A stretch of DNA of 64,000 nt, from assembly GCA_025149125.1 (NCBI GenBank), contig CP102272.1, positions 1,736,001 to 1,800,000 on the forward strand. Reading direction: 5' to 3'. This document shows positions 1-9,128 of the stretch, in pieces. The notes under the pieces were generated by a model. The model ran no database searches. It saw only the letters and a list, made by a program, of their open reading frames with translations, and was not told the origin of the DNA. Origin of the DNA: [Clostridium] asparagiforme DSM 15981 (GTDB lineage: Bacteria; Bacillota; Clostridia; Lachnospirales; Lachnospiraceae). The position numbers and the translations under genes are program-made. How positions within the stretch are numbered: position 1 is the first letter of the stretch; every line of letters starts with the position of its first letter.

Positions 1-1986
1 GACCTGACGTCCGGCCTGCCCATGCGGGTGAGCCGTTATCCGCTGCCCGGCGGGGATATGGCCTATCGGGCCGTGGACATCCGCAGCGGGGACTGGGCGA
101 CCGCGCAGATCGTGTGGTTTTTCTTTGGCAGGGATCGGATTTACGCGGTGGAGGAGGCCGACACGACGGACGACGAGGAGATTCTGTCCTTTTCGGAGAT
201 GATCCGTCAAGGCCGTGTATTCCTGGACGGCAAAACCGTGCTGATTGACGAGGAAAATACACACGGCGCGCTCTGGCAGGAGACAGTTGGCGAAGACGGC
301 GCTCCGCGGCCGGAGACGAAGGTGCGCGAAAACAACCTCCTCTGGCTGGAAACAGAGGCGCGCGGGGACGGCAGCCTTGAACTGCGCATTTACAATGAAA
401 ATGGGCTGGCGGCCGGTCAGCCGGTCAATAGATTTTCCTGTGGGACCAGGGATGTGAGGGTCTGGGTGGACAAGGATGTAAATTTTGACGGGTATCATGA
501 TATCCAGATTATGGAAGGCGATACCTGGCACGTCTATCTCTGGGGCCCGGAACAGGGGCAGTTCCGGCAGGAGCTGGACTACGGCCCGATGCTGCGCCCG
601 GAGACGGATGCGGGATTTTCGCTGGACAGCGGACATGAGCGGGTGAAACTGCACTACAATGACCGCAACGGTTTAAACGGAAATAGGGCCGCGCTGGCAG
701 AATGGCGCGGGGACCGCCTGCTGCTGTTCAGAATGATGGAATTCCCCCCGTCCTTTGGCGACGATCCCAGCCAGGTATTTCCGGTATGGGTGGTGGATTT
801 CCCGGAGGGCCGGGAGCTTGACGGTCCGTTTTACGGCGAGGACGCCGGCGGGGGCCAAATGCTCTTCGAGGCCCAGTGGACGAAGGAGGAGTACGAGGAA
901 AATCGCGAGGAGGCGGAGGCGGCTTTTTACAGGGATTTGGCTTTTGAGGGAGATTTTGCGCGCAGTCTGTGGGCCGGGGATGTGTTTTACGATCAGAGCC
1001 GGATAGCGGAATCTTTCAAAAACTACTTAAAGTCTGCAATGGAGGCGGGAAATGAGAAGGAAGCGCTGCTTGCGATCCGGGAGTCTGTGGAGTTGACGCC
1101 GCCCCGGGTGAAAGCGCTGGCCGCAGAGAATCCCGACCTGGACTGGTGGGTGCGGGAGATCGCCTCCAGCCCGGACGGCGCGGCGGTATTTGTGGAGGCG
1201 GACGGCGACGGGGATGGAATCGGGGATATTTCTGCGGAAATTTACCTGGGCGGCACCGGCGGCTTCACCCAGTTCGTGTTTTTTAAAGGGCAGGCGGACG
1301 GGAGTTACCGGGAGACCAGCGATTACGGGCACGTGAAGGAGGAATTTGCCTATGTGAGCTGGGAGGGCAGGCCCTATCTGGTCAGGACCGGTTACGATTA
1401 CGGGGCCAAGCTGTACGACGGTTTTTCCGTCTACGCCTACGAGGACGGAAAACGGGTCGGTGCGCTGCGGCTGGCCCTGGAGCCGGAGGGATTTTCCGTG
1501 GAAACGGAGGATGTCCGGCCGGGATATGAGGCGCTGGCTCAGAAAATATCCGTCGGAGGCCTTTCGGAGGTTCTGGACACCGGGGCGTGGCCCTACGAGC
1601 CGAAGGTGACGCTGGGAAGCGGGGAGACTGAGGTTGGAGAGGGAATTTTTTCCAGCGATGTTTTCAACACCGGGGAGCCGGTGGAGTATGACAAGTACAA
1701 CTGGTATTCCAGCAATATGTACACCCGGGACGGCGTAGCGAGCAGCTTATTTGCGAAACTTCCGCCCATCCAGTGGTCGGATTTTACCGGTGACGTGGTG
1801 ATGTTCTGGGTGGAAGCGGCGGGGGATAAAAATGTGATCTGCTTTCTGGAGCGGGACGGGCTGATGGATTACGCGGTCAGCGGCTGGCAGTATGAGGGCG
1901 AACAGGCGGAGAACGTATTCCGGGTAAAATGGACGGGCGTTCGCGTCATAAAGGAGCAGCCGTTGCAGGAAAACAGCGGTGTGTGA
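1..1986 (+). CDS. Hypothetical protein with Asp-rich repeats, 5' truncated by window edge
   Basis: The reading frame is open from base 1, so the first ATG at 22 is probably internal and the true start lies outside the window. I do not recognise a named family. Two stretches resemble Asp-rich calcium-binding or FG-GAP-like turns: DKDVNFDGYHDIQI near residue 155 and DGDGDGIGDISAEIYLG near residue 400. These recall XAC2610/VCBS-type extracellular proteins. The protein is acidic and rich in aromatic residues, with no membrane segment in the visible part. An extracytoplasmic or lipoprotein role is plausible but unproven because the N-terminus is missing. The following phosphoesterase starts 23 bases downstream. 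Confidence 0.6.
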   Translation, partial: DLTSGLPMRVSRYPLPGGDMAYRAVDIRSGDWATAQIVWFFFGRDRIYAVEEADTTDDEEILSFSEMIRQGRVFLDGKTVLIDEENTHGALWQETVGEDGAPRPETKVRENNLLWLETEARGDGSLELRIYNENGLAAGQPVNRFSCGTRDVRVWVDKDVNFDGYHDIQIMEGDTWHVYLWGPEQGQFRQELDYGPMLRPETDAGFSLDSGHERVKLHYNDRNGLNGNRAALAEWRGDRLLLFRMMEFPPSFGDDPSQVFPVWVVDFPEGRELDGPFYGEDAGGGQMLFEAQWTKEEYEENREEAEAAFYRDLAFEGDFARSLWAGDVFYDQSRIAESFKNYLKSAMEAGNEKEALLAIRESVELTPPRVKALAAENPDLDWWVREIASSPDGAAVFVEADGDGDGIGDISAEIYLGGTGGFTQFVFFKGQADGSYRETSDYGHVKEEFAYVSWEGRPYLVRTGYDYGAKLYDGFSVYAYEDGKRVGALRLALEPEGFSVETEDVRPGYEALAQKISVGGLSEVLDTGAWPYEPKVTLGSGETEVGEGIFSSDVFNTGEPVEYDKYNWYSSNMYTRDGVASSLFAKLPPIQWSDFTGDVVMFWVEAAGDKNVICFLERDGLMDYAVSGWQYEGEQAENVFRVKWTGVRVIKEQPLQENSGV

Positions 1987-2008
1987 CGGCGGGAAGGAGA
2001 TTGGAGCG

Positions 2009-2554
2009 GTGATCTATTTTACATCGGATTTGCATTTTTTCAATCGGAAAGCCCTGAGCGTTGGGCAGCGGGTGTTCGGGAGCGCGCAGGAGCGGCAGGA
2101 ATTTTTGGTTCAGCAGTGGAATGGCACGGTGGGGCCGGAGGACGAGGTCTATTTGCTGGGGGATAGTTCCGACGGGGGCGGCGAGGAGACCGGGCGGCTG
2201 CTCGGGAGCCTGAACGGCCGGAAATATCTGCTGATTGGCAACAATGAGCGGTATCTGGAGGACCCGGCCTTTGACGTCTCGGTTTTCCAGTGGCGCAGGC
2301 AGTATTTTGAGCTGAAGGCGATGGGGACCAAGTTTATTTTGTTTCATTTTCCCATCGAGGTGTGGACCGGGTACAAGAAGGACCGGGTTCATTTGCACGG
2401 GCATCTGCACCGGGTGAAGCCGGTCTGGGAGCCGATCCGGCGCTATGAGGTGGGGGTGGACGCCCACGACGGCAGGCCCGTGTCCATTGAGGAGATTTGG
2501 GAGGCGGTGAAAGACCTGCACAATATGGACCGGACGGTGGAAGGAGTGTGGTGA
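2009..2554 (+). CDS. Calcineurin-like metallophosphoesterase
   Basis: A 181-residue protein with a compact metallophosphoesterase fold. It opens IYFTSDLHFFN (the D-x-H metal motif), continues with LGDSSDGG and GNNE (the GDxx and GNH/D/E motifs), and ends with HGHLH (the GHxH metal motif). This arrangement matches small cytoplasmic phosphoesterases of unknown substrate. I chose the GTG at 2009 because the family start is immediately before the first beta strand and a GGAG stretch lies just upstream. An upstream GTG at 1979 would overlap the previous gene. The specific substrate cannot be read from the sequence. Confidence 0.8.
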   Translation: MIYFTSDLHFFNRKALSVGQRVFGSAQERQEFLVQQWNGTVGPEDEVYLLGDSSDGGGEETGRLLGSLNGRKYLLIGNNERYLEDPAFDVSVFQWRRQYFELKAMGTKFILFHFPIEVWTGYKKDRVHLHGHLHRVKPVWEPIRRYEVGVDAHDGRPVSIEEIWEAVKDLHNMDRTVEGVW

Positions 2555-2613
2555 GATTTGTTTGAGCTGACAAATGAAGAGAGGCGTTGCCTGGGACTGG
2601 AGGAGAGAACCGG

Positions 2614-3102
2614 ATGGATGAAAAACAATATTTGAGTGTGGACGGAAACTCAGCCTCAGGGGACGTGGAAGCTTTGGTGAGAGAGCGGGTGCACAGCCTG
2701 TACTATGACCGGGATGTGAACTGCGCAAGGACCACGATGCTCTGCCTGGGGGAGTTGCTGGGGTTTCACATCGAAGAGCAGACCTATGCGGCTGCGGTTG
2801 GGATGCACGGCGCGGGCGGCTTCCGGGCGCAGTGCGGCCTGGTGGAGGGCGCGCTGATGATGCTGGGCGCGTATTTCGGCGCAAAGGGTGTTGCGGACGG
2901 GGAGCGCGTGGACATGTGCAGGCGGTTTGCCGGGCGGTTCGGGTCGCGGTTCGGATCACTGCGCTGTCTGGAGCTGAGGCCGGGCGGATTTAACGAGTGG
3001 GATCCGCCGCATATGTGCGAGGAGCTGACGGTGGAGAGCGTTTTGTTTGTCTATGAGTTTATGGCGGAGGAGGAGGAGCGTCTGGAGGGCGCGAACCGGT
3101 AG
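2614..3102 (+). CDS. C_GCAxxG_C_C family redox-type protein
   Basis: A 162-residue protein. It has NCARTTMLCLGELLG near the N-terminus, then a glycine-rich GAGGFRAQCGLVEGALMMLG and a late Cys in PPHMCEELT. This spacing of cysteines matches the C_GCAxxG_C_C family of small, probably metal- or redox-binding proteins common in anaerobes. The exact biochemical role of the family is not established. The start is the ATG at 2614, which follows GGAGAGAA at a normal distance. It lies 27 bases before the peptide deformylase gene and may be cotranscribed with it. Confidence 0.7.
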   Translation: MDEKQYLSVDGNSASGDVEALVRERVHSLYYDRDVNCARTTMLCLGELLGFHIEEQTYAAAVGMHGAGGFRAQCGLVEGALMMLGAYFGAKGVADGERVDMCRRFAGRFGSRFGSLRCLELRPGGFNEWDPPHMCEELTVESVLFVYEFMAEEEERLEGANR

Positions 3103-3129
3103 AATCATACGGAGGAGGATAAACAGGAA

Positions 3130-3612
3130 ATGATAAAGGAAATTTTGCTGCTGGGGAATCCGGCGCTTTACGAGATCAGCGAGGCGGTCCGGGAGGAGGA
3201 ACTGACTGAGATGGCGGCTTTGGAGCGGGATCTGCACGATACCATGATGGAGTTCCGGCGGATTTATAAGGCGGGCCGGGCCATCGCGGCGCCGCAGATC
3301 GGAGTGAAAAAACGGGTGCTCTATATGAACGTGGGGGAGCCGGTGCTGTTGATCAACCCGGTGCTGGAGTTCCCGGACGGGGAGATGATGGAGGTGATGG
3401 ACGACTGCATGTCCTTCCCGGGGCTGTTGGTGAAGGTGGACCGCTACCGCCGCTGCCGGATTCATTACAAGGACCGGAACTGGCAGGACGAGGAAATGGA
3501 GCTGGAGGGGGATTTGTCGGAGCTGCTTCAGCACGAATACGACCATTTGGACGGAATTCTGGCGACCATGCGGGCCAAGGACAGCAGGGCGTTTTATAGG
3601 AAGATGGGGTGA
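3130..3612 (+). CDS. def: Peptide deformylase
   Basis: This 160-residue enzyme removes the formyl group from the N-terminal methionine of new proteins in the cytoplasm. All three active-site motifs are visible: AIAAPQIG (motif 1), DDCMS (motif 2, with the metal-binding Cys; the usual form is EGCLS) and QHEYDHLDG (motif 3, HExxH with catalytic Glu). The variant motif 2 with Asp-Asp-Cys-Met suggests a divergent deformylase, so it may be a second copy or specialised paralogue. AGGAGGATAAACAGGAA precedes the ATG. A strong hairpin terminator follows at 3669. Confidence 0.88.
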   Translation: MIKEILLLGNPALYEISEAVREEELTEMAALERDLHDTMMEFRRIYKAGRAIAAPQIGVKKRVLYMNVGEPVLLINPVLEFPDGEMMEVMDDCMSFPGLLVKVDRYRRCRIHYKDRNWQDEEMELEGDLSELLQHEYDHLDGILATMRAKDSRAFYRKMG

Positions 3613-3668
3613 GACTTGGGATAACCTATCTGCTAATTTCTTGCAAATTATAAGGAAAAATTAAAAAT

Positions 3669-3715
3669 AACTCCGGTGTAGTGTGATATAATAGTGACAC
3701 TATACTGGAGTTTTT
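3669..3715. terminator. Rho-independent terminator after def
   Basis: A 16-base left arm beginning AACTCCGG at 3669 pairs, with two or three G-T or mismatched positions, with the right arm ending GGAGTT at 3712. A T-tract follows. It separates the deformylase from the GNAT gene. Confidence 0.75.
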
Positions 3716-3776
3716 GCTGCGCCCGGCCCATTTCCGGCGGCCAGAGCGCGAGGCCGGAAGGCGGGAGGACGAGGAG

Positions 3777-4355
3777 ATGAACCACTCAGGAACCATAAGA
3801 CTGGAAACGAAGCGGCTGGTACTGCGTCCCTTTGTGATAACGGACGCGCAGGCCATGTACCGGAACTGGGCCAATGATCCCCAGGTGACCAGATTTCTGA
3901 CCTGGACGCCCCATGAAAACGTGAAGGAGACAGAACAGATCCTTTCTGAATGGATCGCCCAGTACCAGAACCCGGATTATTACTGCTGGGCCATCGCGTT
4001 TCGGGAGGACGAGGGGAACGTGATCGGAAATATCTGCGTTGTCAAGCAGGACCCGAGTGTGGACAGCGTCACCATCGGCTACTGCCTGGGGCGCAGATGG
4101 TGGGGGCAGGGTCTGATGCCGGAGGCGTTTTCCGAGGTGATCCGCTTTTTCTTCGAGACAGAGAAGGCCGGACGGATTCAGGCCAACCACGACACGAATA
4201 ATCCCAATTCCGGCCGGGTGATGGAAAAATGCGGCCTCCGGCAGGAGGGAATCCTGCGCCGCAGCGGGCGGAACTGCCAGGGAATCTGCGACGAGTGCCT
4301 CCATGGGATGGTGGCGGAGGACTATGGGGAGCTGATCAAACGAAGGGGTGAATGA
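3777..4355 (+). CDS. GNAT family N-acetyltransferase (RimJ/RimL-like)
   Basis: A 192-residue acetyltransferase of the Acetyltransf_3 type. It opens with LETKRLVLRPF, typical of RimJ/RimL relatives. The acetyl-CoA loop is GYCLGRRWWGQGLMPEA, and N-N-P-N-S-x-R-V-M-E-K-C-G-L is the classic C-terminal motif. These enzymes acetylate protein N-termini, amino acids or antibiotics in the cytoplasm; the acceptor is unknown. The ATG at 3777 follows GGAGGACGAGGAG. An in-frame TTG at 3714 would add 21 arginine-rich residues and is unlikely. Confidence 0.85.
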   Translation: MNHSGTIRLETKRLVLRPFVITDAQAMYRNWANDPQVTRFLTWTPHENVKETEQILSEWIAQYQNPDYYCWAIAFREDEGNVIGNICVVKQDPSVDSVTIGYCLGRRWWGQGLMPEAFSEVIRFFFETEKAGRIQANHDTNNPNSGRVMEKCGLRQEGILRRSGRNCQGICDECLHGMVAEDYGELIKRRGE

Positions 4356-4427
4356 TAAGAAGGAAATACCTGACCCGTACGCGGACCAGGTAATACATTT
4401 GGATCAATGAGAAAAGAGGGATGAGAG

Positions 4428-4949
4428 ATGAATGTGTGTTTGAAGGCGGCTGTCCCGGAGGACAAGGAAACGCTGGGAAATCTGCTGGAAAAGTACCTGT
4501 ATGAGTTTTCGGAGTGGGAAGACCAGGATGTGGACGGTAACGGGCTTTACGGATATCCGTATCTGGACGCCTATTGGACGGATGAAAAACGATATCCGTT
4601 TCTGATCCTGGTGGACGGAAAGCTGGCGGGCTTTGCGCTGGTAAATTGTTATCCGATTGTGGATACGGAGGCGGACTACACCATAGCGGAGTTTTTTGTG
4701 ATGCGAAAATACCGGAAGCGCGGAGTGGGGCGGCAGGCGGCGTTTCAGCTGTTCGGCCGTTTCCCGGGCAAGTGGCAGCTGAAGTATTATCTGGAAAACA
4801 GGGCTTCTTCCGTATTCTGGAACCGGATTGTGGGAGAGTACACCGGCAGGGCCTATGAGCGCCTTCAGGGCAGCCTGAAGGAGGCGGGAGCGGATGCAGC
4901 GCGGACGGTGGTGCTGTTGTTTGAGTGCGGGGAAGCACGCAATGGCTGA
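4428..4949 (+). CDS. GNAT family N-acetyltransferase
   Basis: A 173-residue GNAT protein. It contains YTIAEFFVMRKYRKRGVGRQAAFQLF, in which RKRGVGRQA is the acetyl-CoA pyrophosphate-binding loop (R/Q-x-x-G-x-G/A). NPxSxxFW-type C-terminal features are weak (ENRASSVFWNRIVG). It overlaps the next gene by 8 bases, so it is probably translationally coupled to the LuxE/LuxC-like pair. That could mean it acts on the same pathway or modifies a carrier. The substrate is not predictable. Confidence 0.82.
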   Translation: MNVCLKAAVPEDKETLGNLLEKYLYEFSEWEDQDVDGNGLYGYPYLDAYWTDEKRYPFLILVDGKLAGFALVNCYPIVDTEADYTIAEFFVMRKYRKRGVGRQAAFQLFGRFPGKWQLKYYLENRASSVFWNRIVGEYTGRAYERLQGSLKEAGADAARTVVLLFECGEARNG

Positions 4950-6060
4950 TTGCAGAGGACGGCTTTACCGATGTGGCGATATTTTTGACCACAGGGCCAC
5001 GGACAGCCTGTTTTTGGGGGCGGTCCGCGAAAATGTGCGCTTTCATCAGAAATACAACCCGGTATACCGGCGAATGCTGAAGGCGGAAGGATTTTCCGCA
5101 AACAGCATGGAACGGATTGAAGATCTGCACCGTATCCCGCCGATTCCCACCGCATTTTTCAAGCGCCATACGCTTTGGACCATGGATCCGGGCTGCCTGG
5201 CGGTGCGGGCAACCTCCTCCGGCACTGGGGGACTGGTGAGCCGGATCGGCCTGGAGTGGGCGGCTCTGGCCCGGGGAGCCGCTATGGCGGCAAGGCTGGG
5301 GAAGGTCCGGGGGCTGTTTTCGCCCGTGCCTGTCAATTATATTGTGCTGGGGTACGAGCCGCACCGGGAGAATCAGACCGCCATCTCCAAAACCCAGAGG
5401 GCCAGCCTGCTGTACGCGCCGCCCCTTCAGGTGAAGTATGCGTTGAAACGCGGGGCCGGTGGATACCGGCCGGATTTTCCGGGGGTGAAACGGGCGCTGG
5501 AACGGTATGCGGGCCAGAAGGTTCCGGTGCGGCTGGTGGGATTTCCGGCGTATCTATATTTTCTTCTGTTAGAGCTCAAGCGCGAGGGGCTGCGGTTCCG
5601 GTTTCCGGCCGGTTCCATGGTGCTGTTGGGAGGCGGATGGAAGCAGTTTTACAGGGAGCAGCCGGAGAAGGAGGCCGTTTACCGTCTGTTGGAGGAGGTG
5701 CTTGGCATAGGGGAGGAAAGCTGCCGGGAGTTTTACGGAGCGGTGGAACATCCTTCCATGTACTGCGACTGTGGGCGGCACCATTTTCATGTGCCGGTTT
5801 ACAGCAGGGTGATCATCCGGGACGTGGACACGCTGCGGCCGCTGGGATTCGGGCAGCCCGGGCTGGTGAATCTGATTACGCCCATAGCGGACAGCATGCC
5901 CCTTGTCAGTGTGATGACGGACGATTTGGGGATATTGTATCCGGGGGAGTCCTGCGGCTGCGGCAATCAGGCGCCCTATTTTGAGATTCTGGGGCGGGTG
6001 GGGCTTTCGGAGATTCGAACCTGCGCGGCCGGGGCCGCGCAAATCCTGGAAGGGGGCTGA
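4942..6060 (+). CDS. LuxE-like acyl-protein synthetase
   Basis: A 372-residue member of the LuxE/acyl-protein synthetase family (PF04443). LuxE activates fatty acids as acyl-AMP and passes the acyl group to a cysteine before reduction by LuxC. Visible hallmarks are the adenylate-forming ATSSGTGG near residue 90 and the zinc-finger-like CDCGRHHFHVPVYS and SCGCGNQAPYFEILGR near the C-terminus. The ATG at 4942 follows GGGGAAGC and overlaps the GNAT gene. It is followed after 5 bases by the LuxC-like gene. No luxA, luxB or luxD is in the window, so the aldehyde product is probably used for something other than light. Confidence 0.8.
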   Translation: MADCRGRLYRCGDIFDHRATDSLFLGAVRENVRFHQKYNPVYRRMLKAEGFSANSMERIEDLHRIPPIPTAFFKRHTLWTMDPGCLAVRATSSGTGGLVSRIGLEWAALARGAAMAARLGKVRGLFSPVPVNYIVLGYEPHRENQTAISKTQRASLLYAPPLQVKYALKRGAGGYRPDFPGVKRALERYAGQKVPVRLVGFPAYLYFLLLELKREGLRFRFPAGSMVLLGGGWKQFYREQPEKEAVYRLLEEVLGIGEESCREFYGAVEHPSMYCDCGRHHFHVPVYSRVIIRDVDTLRPLGFGQPGLVNLITPIADSMPLVSVMTDDLGILYPGESCGCGNQAPYFEILGRVGLSEIRTCAAGAAQILEGG

Positions 6061-6065
6061 GCACT

Positions 6066-7298
6066 ATGAAATATGAGGTGTTGAAGGCACGGCTGGCCCG
6101 CACATTGGCTGGCCCGCCGTTGGAGGCGGAGACGGTGGTGGGGGCTTGTGAAATACTGGCGCGGGAGATTTTGGACGGGAAGTATGACCAGGTGCTGGAA
6201 GCGTCTTTGGGGGCGGAGATGGATCGGCCCCAGGGCGCAAATCCCGTTATGGCCCAGGCCCGCCGCGCTGCCCGCCTCCTCAGCCGTCCCTGCCTGGAAG
6301 AGCGGCTGCGCTGGGAACTTCCGCCCTCACCGGAGGGCGTGCGCCGCTATCCCTTGGGGGTGCTGCTCCATGTCGGAGCGGGGAATATGGAGGGACTTCC
6401 GGCTTACAGCGCGGTGGAAGGACTTTTGGCTGGCAATATCAATCTGCTAAAGCTGCCGGAAAATGACAATGGAATTTCAAGTTTCCTCCTGCGCAGGCTC
6501 GCCGCCATTGAACCAAGGCTGCGGCCTTATCTGTACGTGTTCCGCATCTCATCCGCCGACCGGGCCGCCATGAAGCGCCTGGCCGGTCTGGCGGACGGCA
6601 TTGCAGTGTGGGGCGGGGACGGGGCGGTCCGGGGAGTCCGGGAACTGGCCGGGCCGTCGGTAAAGCTGATCGAGTGGGGACACAAAATCAGCTTCGCCTA
6701 TGCGACGCTTAAGGGCGTCCGGGGGCAGAACGGCGGACGGCAGCTGCGCCTGCTGGCCCGGCATATGCTGGATACCGGGCAGGTTCTGTGCAGCTCCTGC
6801 CAGGGCATTTACCTGGATACGAAGGATGAAACGGAATTAGAAGAATTTGCGAAATCCTTTCTGGAAATTCTGGAGGCGGAGGCCCTTCTCCGTCCGGCCG
6901 CAGACCCTGGCGCGCGGGCCAGGAATACTCTGCGGGTACAGTGCAGCAGCCTGGAGGCGGCCGCCTACGGGGGAAAGCGTGTGTTTGCCGGTACACTCGC
7001 CAGCGTGACCCTGGAGCGGGATCCCCGTCCCGAGGTCTCGCTGATGTATGGCAACTGTTGGGTGAAGGCCCTTCCAAAGCCGGAAATGCTGCCGGTGCTT
7101 CGGGATAACAGCGGCTATCTTCAGACCGTCGCGCTGATCTGCGGGGAGGAGGAGCGGGAAATGCTCGCCCATCTGTTCTGGCGGGCCGGAGCGGTGCGGG
7201 TGTGCTCTGCCGGAGACATGAGCGCGCTGCCGGAGCACGGCTTCCAGCCCCATGACGGGGAATTTCCGCTGCGGCGCTACTCAAAATATGTAACCTGA
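6066..7298 (+). CDS. LuxC-like acyl-CoA/acyl-protein reductase
   Basis: A 410-residue protein of the LuxC family, which is related to aldehyde dehydrogenases and reduces acyl thioesters to aldehydes with NADPH. It has the LuxC-like segments LLHVGAGNMEGLPAYSAVEGLLAGN (about 98-122) and NLLKLPENDN. The catalytic-region Cys pair lies in GQVLCSSCQGIYLD, where ALDH-type enzymes have their nucleophile. The tight spacing with the LuxE-like gene (5 bases) supports a two-subunit fatty-acid or acyl reductase. The DUF434 and SDR genes downstream may process the product. Confidence 0.8.
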   Translation: MKYEVLKARLARTLAGPPLEAETVVGACEILAREILDGKYDQVLEASLGAEMDRPQGANPVMAQARRAARLLSRPCLEERLRWELPPSPEGVRRYPLGVLLHVGAGNMEGLPAYSAVEGLLAGNINLLKLPENDNGISSFLLRRLAAIEPRLRPYLYVFRISSADRAAMKRLAGLADGIAVWGGDGAVRGVRELAGPSVKLIEWGHKISFAYATLKGVRGQNGGRQLRLLARHMLDTGQVLCSSCQGIYLDTKDETELEEFAKSFLEILEAEALLRPAADPGARARNTLRVQCSSLEAAAYGGKRVFAGTLASVTLERDPRPEVSLMYGNCWVKALPKPEMLPVLRDNSGYLQTVALICGEEEREMLAHLFWRAGAVRVCSAGDMSALPEHGFQPHDGEFPLRRYSKYVT

Positions 7299-7313
7299 CG
7301 GAGGTATGAGGAA

Positions 7314-8066
7314 ATGGACATTGTGAGACGGGGGTATGTGCCGCAGGACGCGGTGGAGTTCGGGCCAAAATACCGGGATTTCATGGAGCGGGCGGCGGTG
7401 GAGGTGGGGTTTCTGATCAACCGGGGCTACGACGTCAAATCTGCCAGCACCTTTGTGGGAAACCACTATATGCTCTCCGAGCGGCAGCGCATGGCGTTGG
7501 CGCGGATACTCTCCCCGGAGGATATGATTGAAAAACGCCGGCGGGCGGAGATCGGCCGCTTTTCTCCGCCTCAGGCGGTGGTGATCGACGGTTTCAACCT
7601 GATCGTTACGCTGGAAGTAGCATTTTCCGGCTCTCTGCTCATCGGCGGGGCCGACGGCACGGTGCGGGACCTGGCGGGGTTGCGGGGAACCTACCGCATT
7701 GTGGACAAGACGGAGTTTGCCGTTTCCGCCATGTTCCGCTATATGAGGGAAAATGGAATCAGGGCGGCGAAAATTTACCTGGATCAGCCCGTCTCCAATT
7801 CCGGCCGCCTTGCGGCTCTGATCCGGGAGCGCGCAGAGGCGGCAGGCGTTGAGACGGAGGTGGAGCTGCGCCCTGACGTGGATCGCTGTCTCTATGACCG
7901 GGAGGCCGTGGTCACCACAGACGCGATTATCCTCAACCACTGCATCAGCTGGTACAATATGGCGCGCTGGATGATCGAGAGGTATGTGCCCGACGCCTGG
8001 ATTTACCGGTTGGGGACGTCCGGTGCGGGCGGAGATGTGAATTGTGGGGAAACAGGACCGGTTTGA
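7314..8066 (+). CDS. DUF434/DUF5616 domain protein
   Basis: A 250-residue protein. Its N-terminal 80 residues (RGYVPQDAVEFGPKYRDFMER and NRGYDVKSASTFVGNHYMLS) match what I know of DUF434. The rest (VVIDGFNLIVTLEVA, DGTVRDLAGLRGTYR, IYLDQPVSNSG) resembles DUF5616, a small-nuclease- or ribonuclease-like domain with conserved Asp residues. The function is unknown. It lies 15 bases after the LuxC-like gene in an apparent operon. Confidence 0.72.
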   Translation: MDIVRRGYVPQDAVEFGPKYRDFMERAAVEVGFLINRGYDVKSASTFVGNHYMLSERQRMALARILSPEDMIEKRRRAEIGRFSPPQAVVIDGFNLIVTLEVAFSGSLLIGGADGTVRDLAGLRGTYRIVDKTEFAVSAMFRYMRENGIRAAKIYLDQPVSNSGRLAALIRERAEAAGVETEVELRPDVDRCLYDREAVVTTDAIILNHCISWYNMARWMIERYVPDAWIYRLGTSGAGGDVNCGETGPV

Positions 8067-8166
8067 GACTGACGGGATGTAATCGGCCCGCCGGAAACCG
8101 CCGGCTGTTTCACACGCGGTCATTTCCGCCTGTCCACTATCAATCAAATTTTCAAGGAGGCCTTCT

Positions 8167-9087
8167 ATGAAACCATCGAAAGGCGATCAAATAAAAGTGA
8201 TCCACAAAGAAGACAGTTTTTCTGAGGATTACCAGAACGGCGATATTTTTACCGTGGAGGACACCTGGTACGGCGGCGTGCAGGTGAAAACCGCCCTGGG
8301 CGTGCCTCTGGCGTTAAGCGAGTCCGAGTACGAGCCTTACCGTGAAACGCCCCAGGCCGGTTTGCCGGAAGGGGAGTTTGTGGGGAAAATCGCCGTGGTC
8401 ACCGGCGGCGTCCGCGGCATCGGAAAGACGATCTGCGAGGAATTCCGCAAGGCCGGGGCTGTTGTCTGTATTCTGGATCAGGAAGAGAACGAGTATTTTA
8501 CCGGCGACCTGGCGGAGGAATCGGTTTTGCGGGCATTTTCCGGGAAGGTGATCCGGGATTATGGCCGGGTGGATTTCCTGATCAACAACGCCATGCTGAC
8601 CCGTGGCGGTCTGCCGAATTGCAGTTACGAGGATTTCAATTATGTGCTGCGGGTGGGCGTGGCGGCCCCCTACATGCTGACCCGGCTGTTTCAGGAGCAT
8701 TTCGGGGAAAATGGATCGGTGGTGAACATTTCCTCCTCCCGGGACCGCATGAGCCAGCCGGGGACGGAGAGCTACACCGCAGCCAAGGGCGGAATCCACG
8801 CTCTGACCCACGCCATGGCGGTGAGCCTGGCGGGCCGGGTGCGGGTCAACTCCATCTCACCGGGATGGATCGACACGGATTTTAAGGAATATCAGGGCCC
8901 GGATGCCCTTCAGCAGCCCGCAGGGCGGGTGGGGAATCCGCTGGATATCGCCAACATGGTTTTGTTCCTGTGCAGCCCCAGGGCGGGATTTATCAATGGG
9001 GAGAACATTTGCATCGACGGCGGCATGACACGGCAGATGATTTACCACGGGGATTTTGGCTGGAAGCTGGAAGCAGATCAGGGCTGA
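8167..9087 (+). CDS. SDR family oxidoreductase with N-terminal extension
   Basis: A 306-residue short-chain dehydrogenase/reductase with an extra N-terminal domain of about 65 residues that I do not recognise. The SDR core begins GKIAVVTGGVRGIGK (the TGxxxGxG NAD(P)-binding loop). The NNA motif is FLINNAML, the catalytic Ser is in VVNISSSRDR and the Y-x-x-x-K pair is in ESYTAAKG. The C-terminal GGMTRQMIY follows the usual GG motif. It probably reduces or oxidises an alcohol/carbonyl group, possibly the aldehyde made by the LuxC/LuxE-like pair; that link is inference from neighbourhood. AAGGAGG precedes the ATG. Confidence 0.83.
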   Translation: MKPSKGDQIKVIHKEDSFSEDYQNGDIFTVEDTWYGGVQVKTALGVPLALSESEYEPYRETPQAGLPEGEFVGKIAVVTGGVRGIGKTICEEFRKAGAVVCILDQEENEYFTGDLAEESVLRAFSGKVIRDYGRVDFLINNAMLTRGGLPNCSYEDFNYVLRVGVAAPYMLTRLFQEHFGENGSVVNISSSRDRMSQPGTESYTAAKGGIHALTHAMAVSLAGRVRVNSISPGWIDTDFKEYQGPDALQQPAGRVGNPLDIANMVLFLCSPRAGFINGENICIDGGMTRQMIYHGDFGWKLEADQG

Positions 9088-9128
9088 CGGCCGGTTTGAA
9101 GGGTTTTAGGGAGAGGGGGAGTGCGTAA

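Noticed and set aside
3687..3692. TATAAT as a promoter for the GNAT gene
   Set aside because: It lies in the loop of the def terminator and has no matching -35 box at a usable distance.
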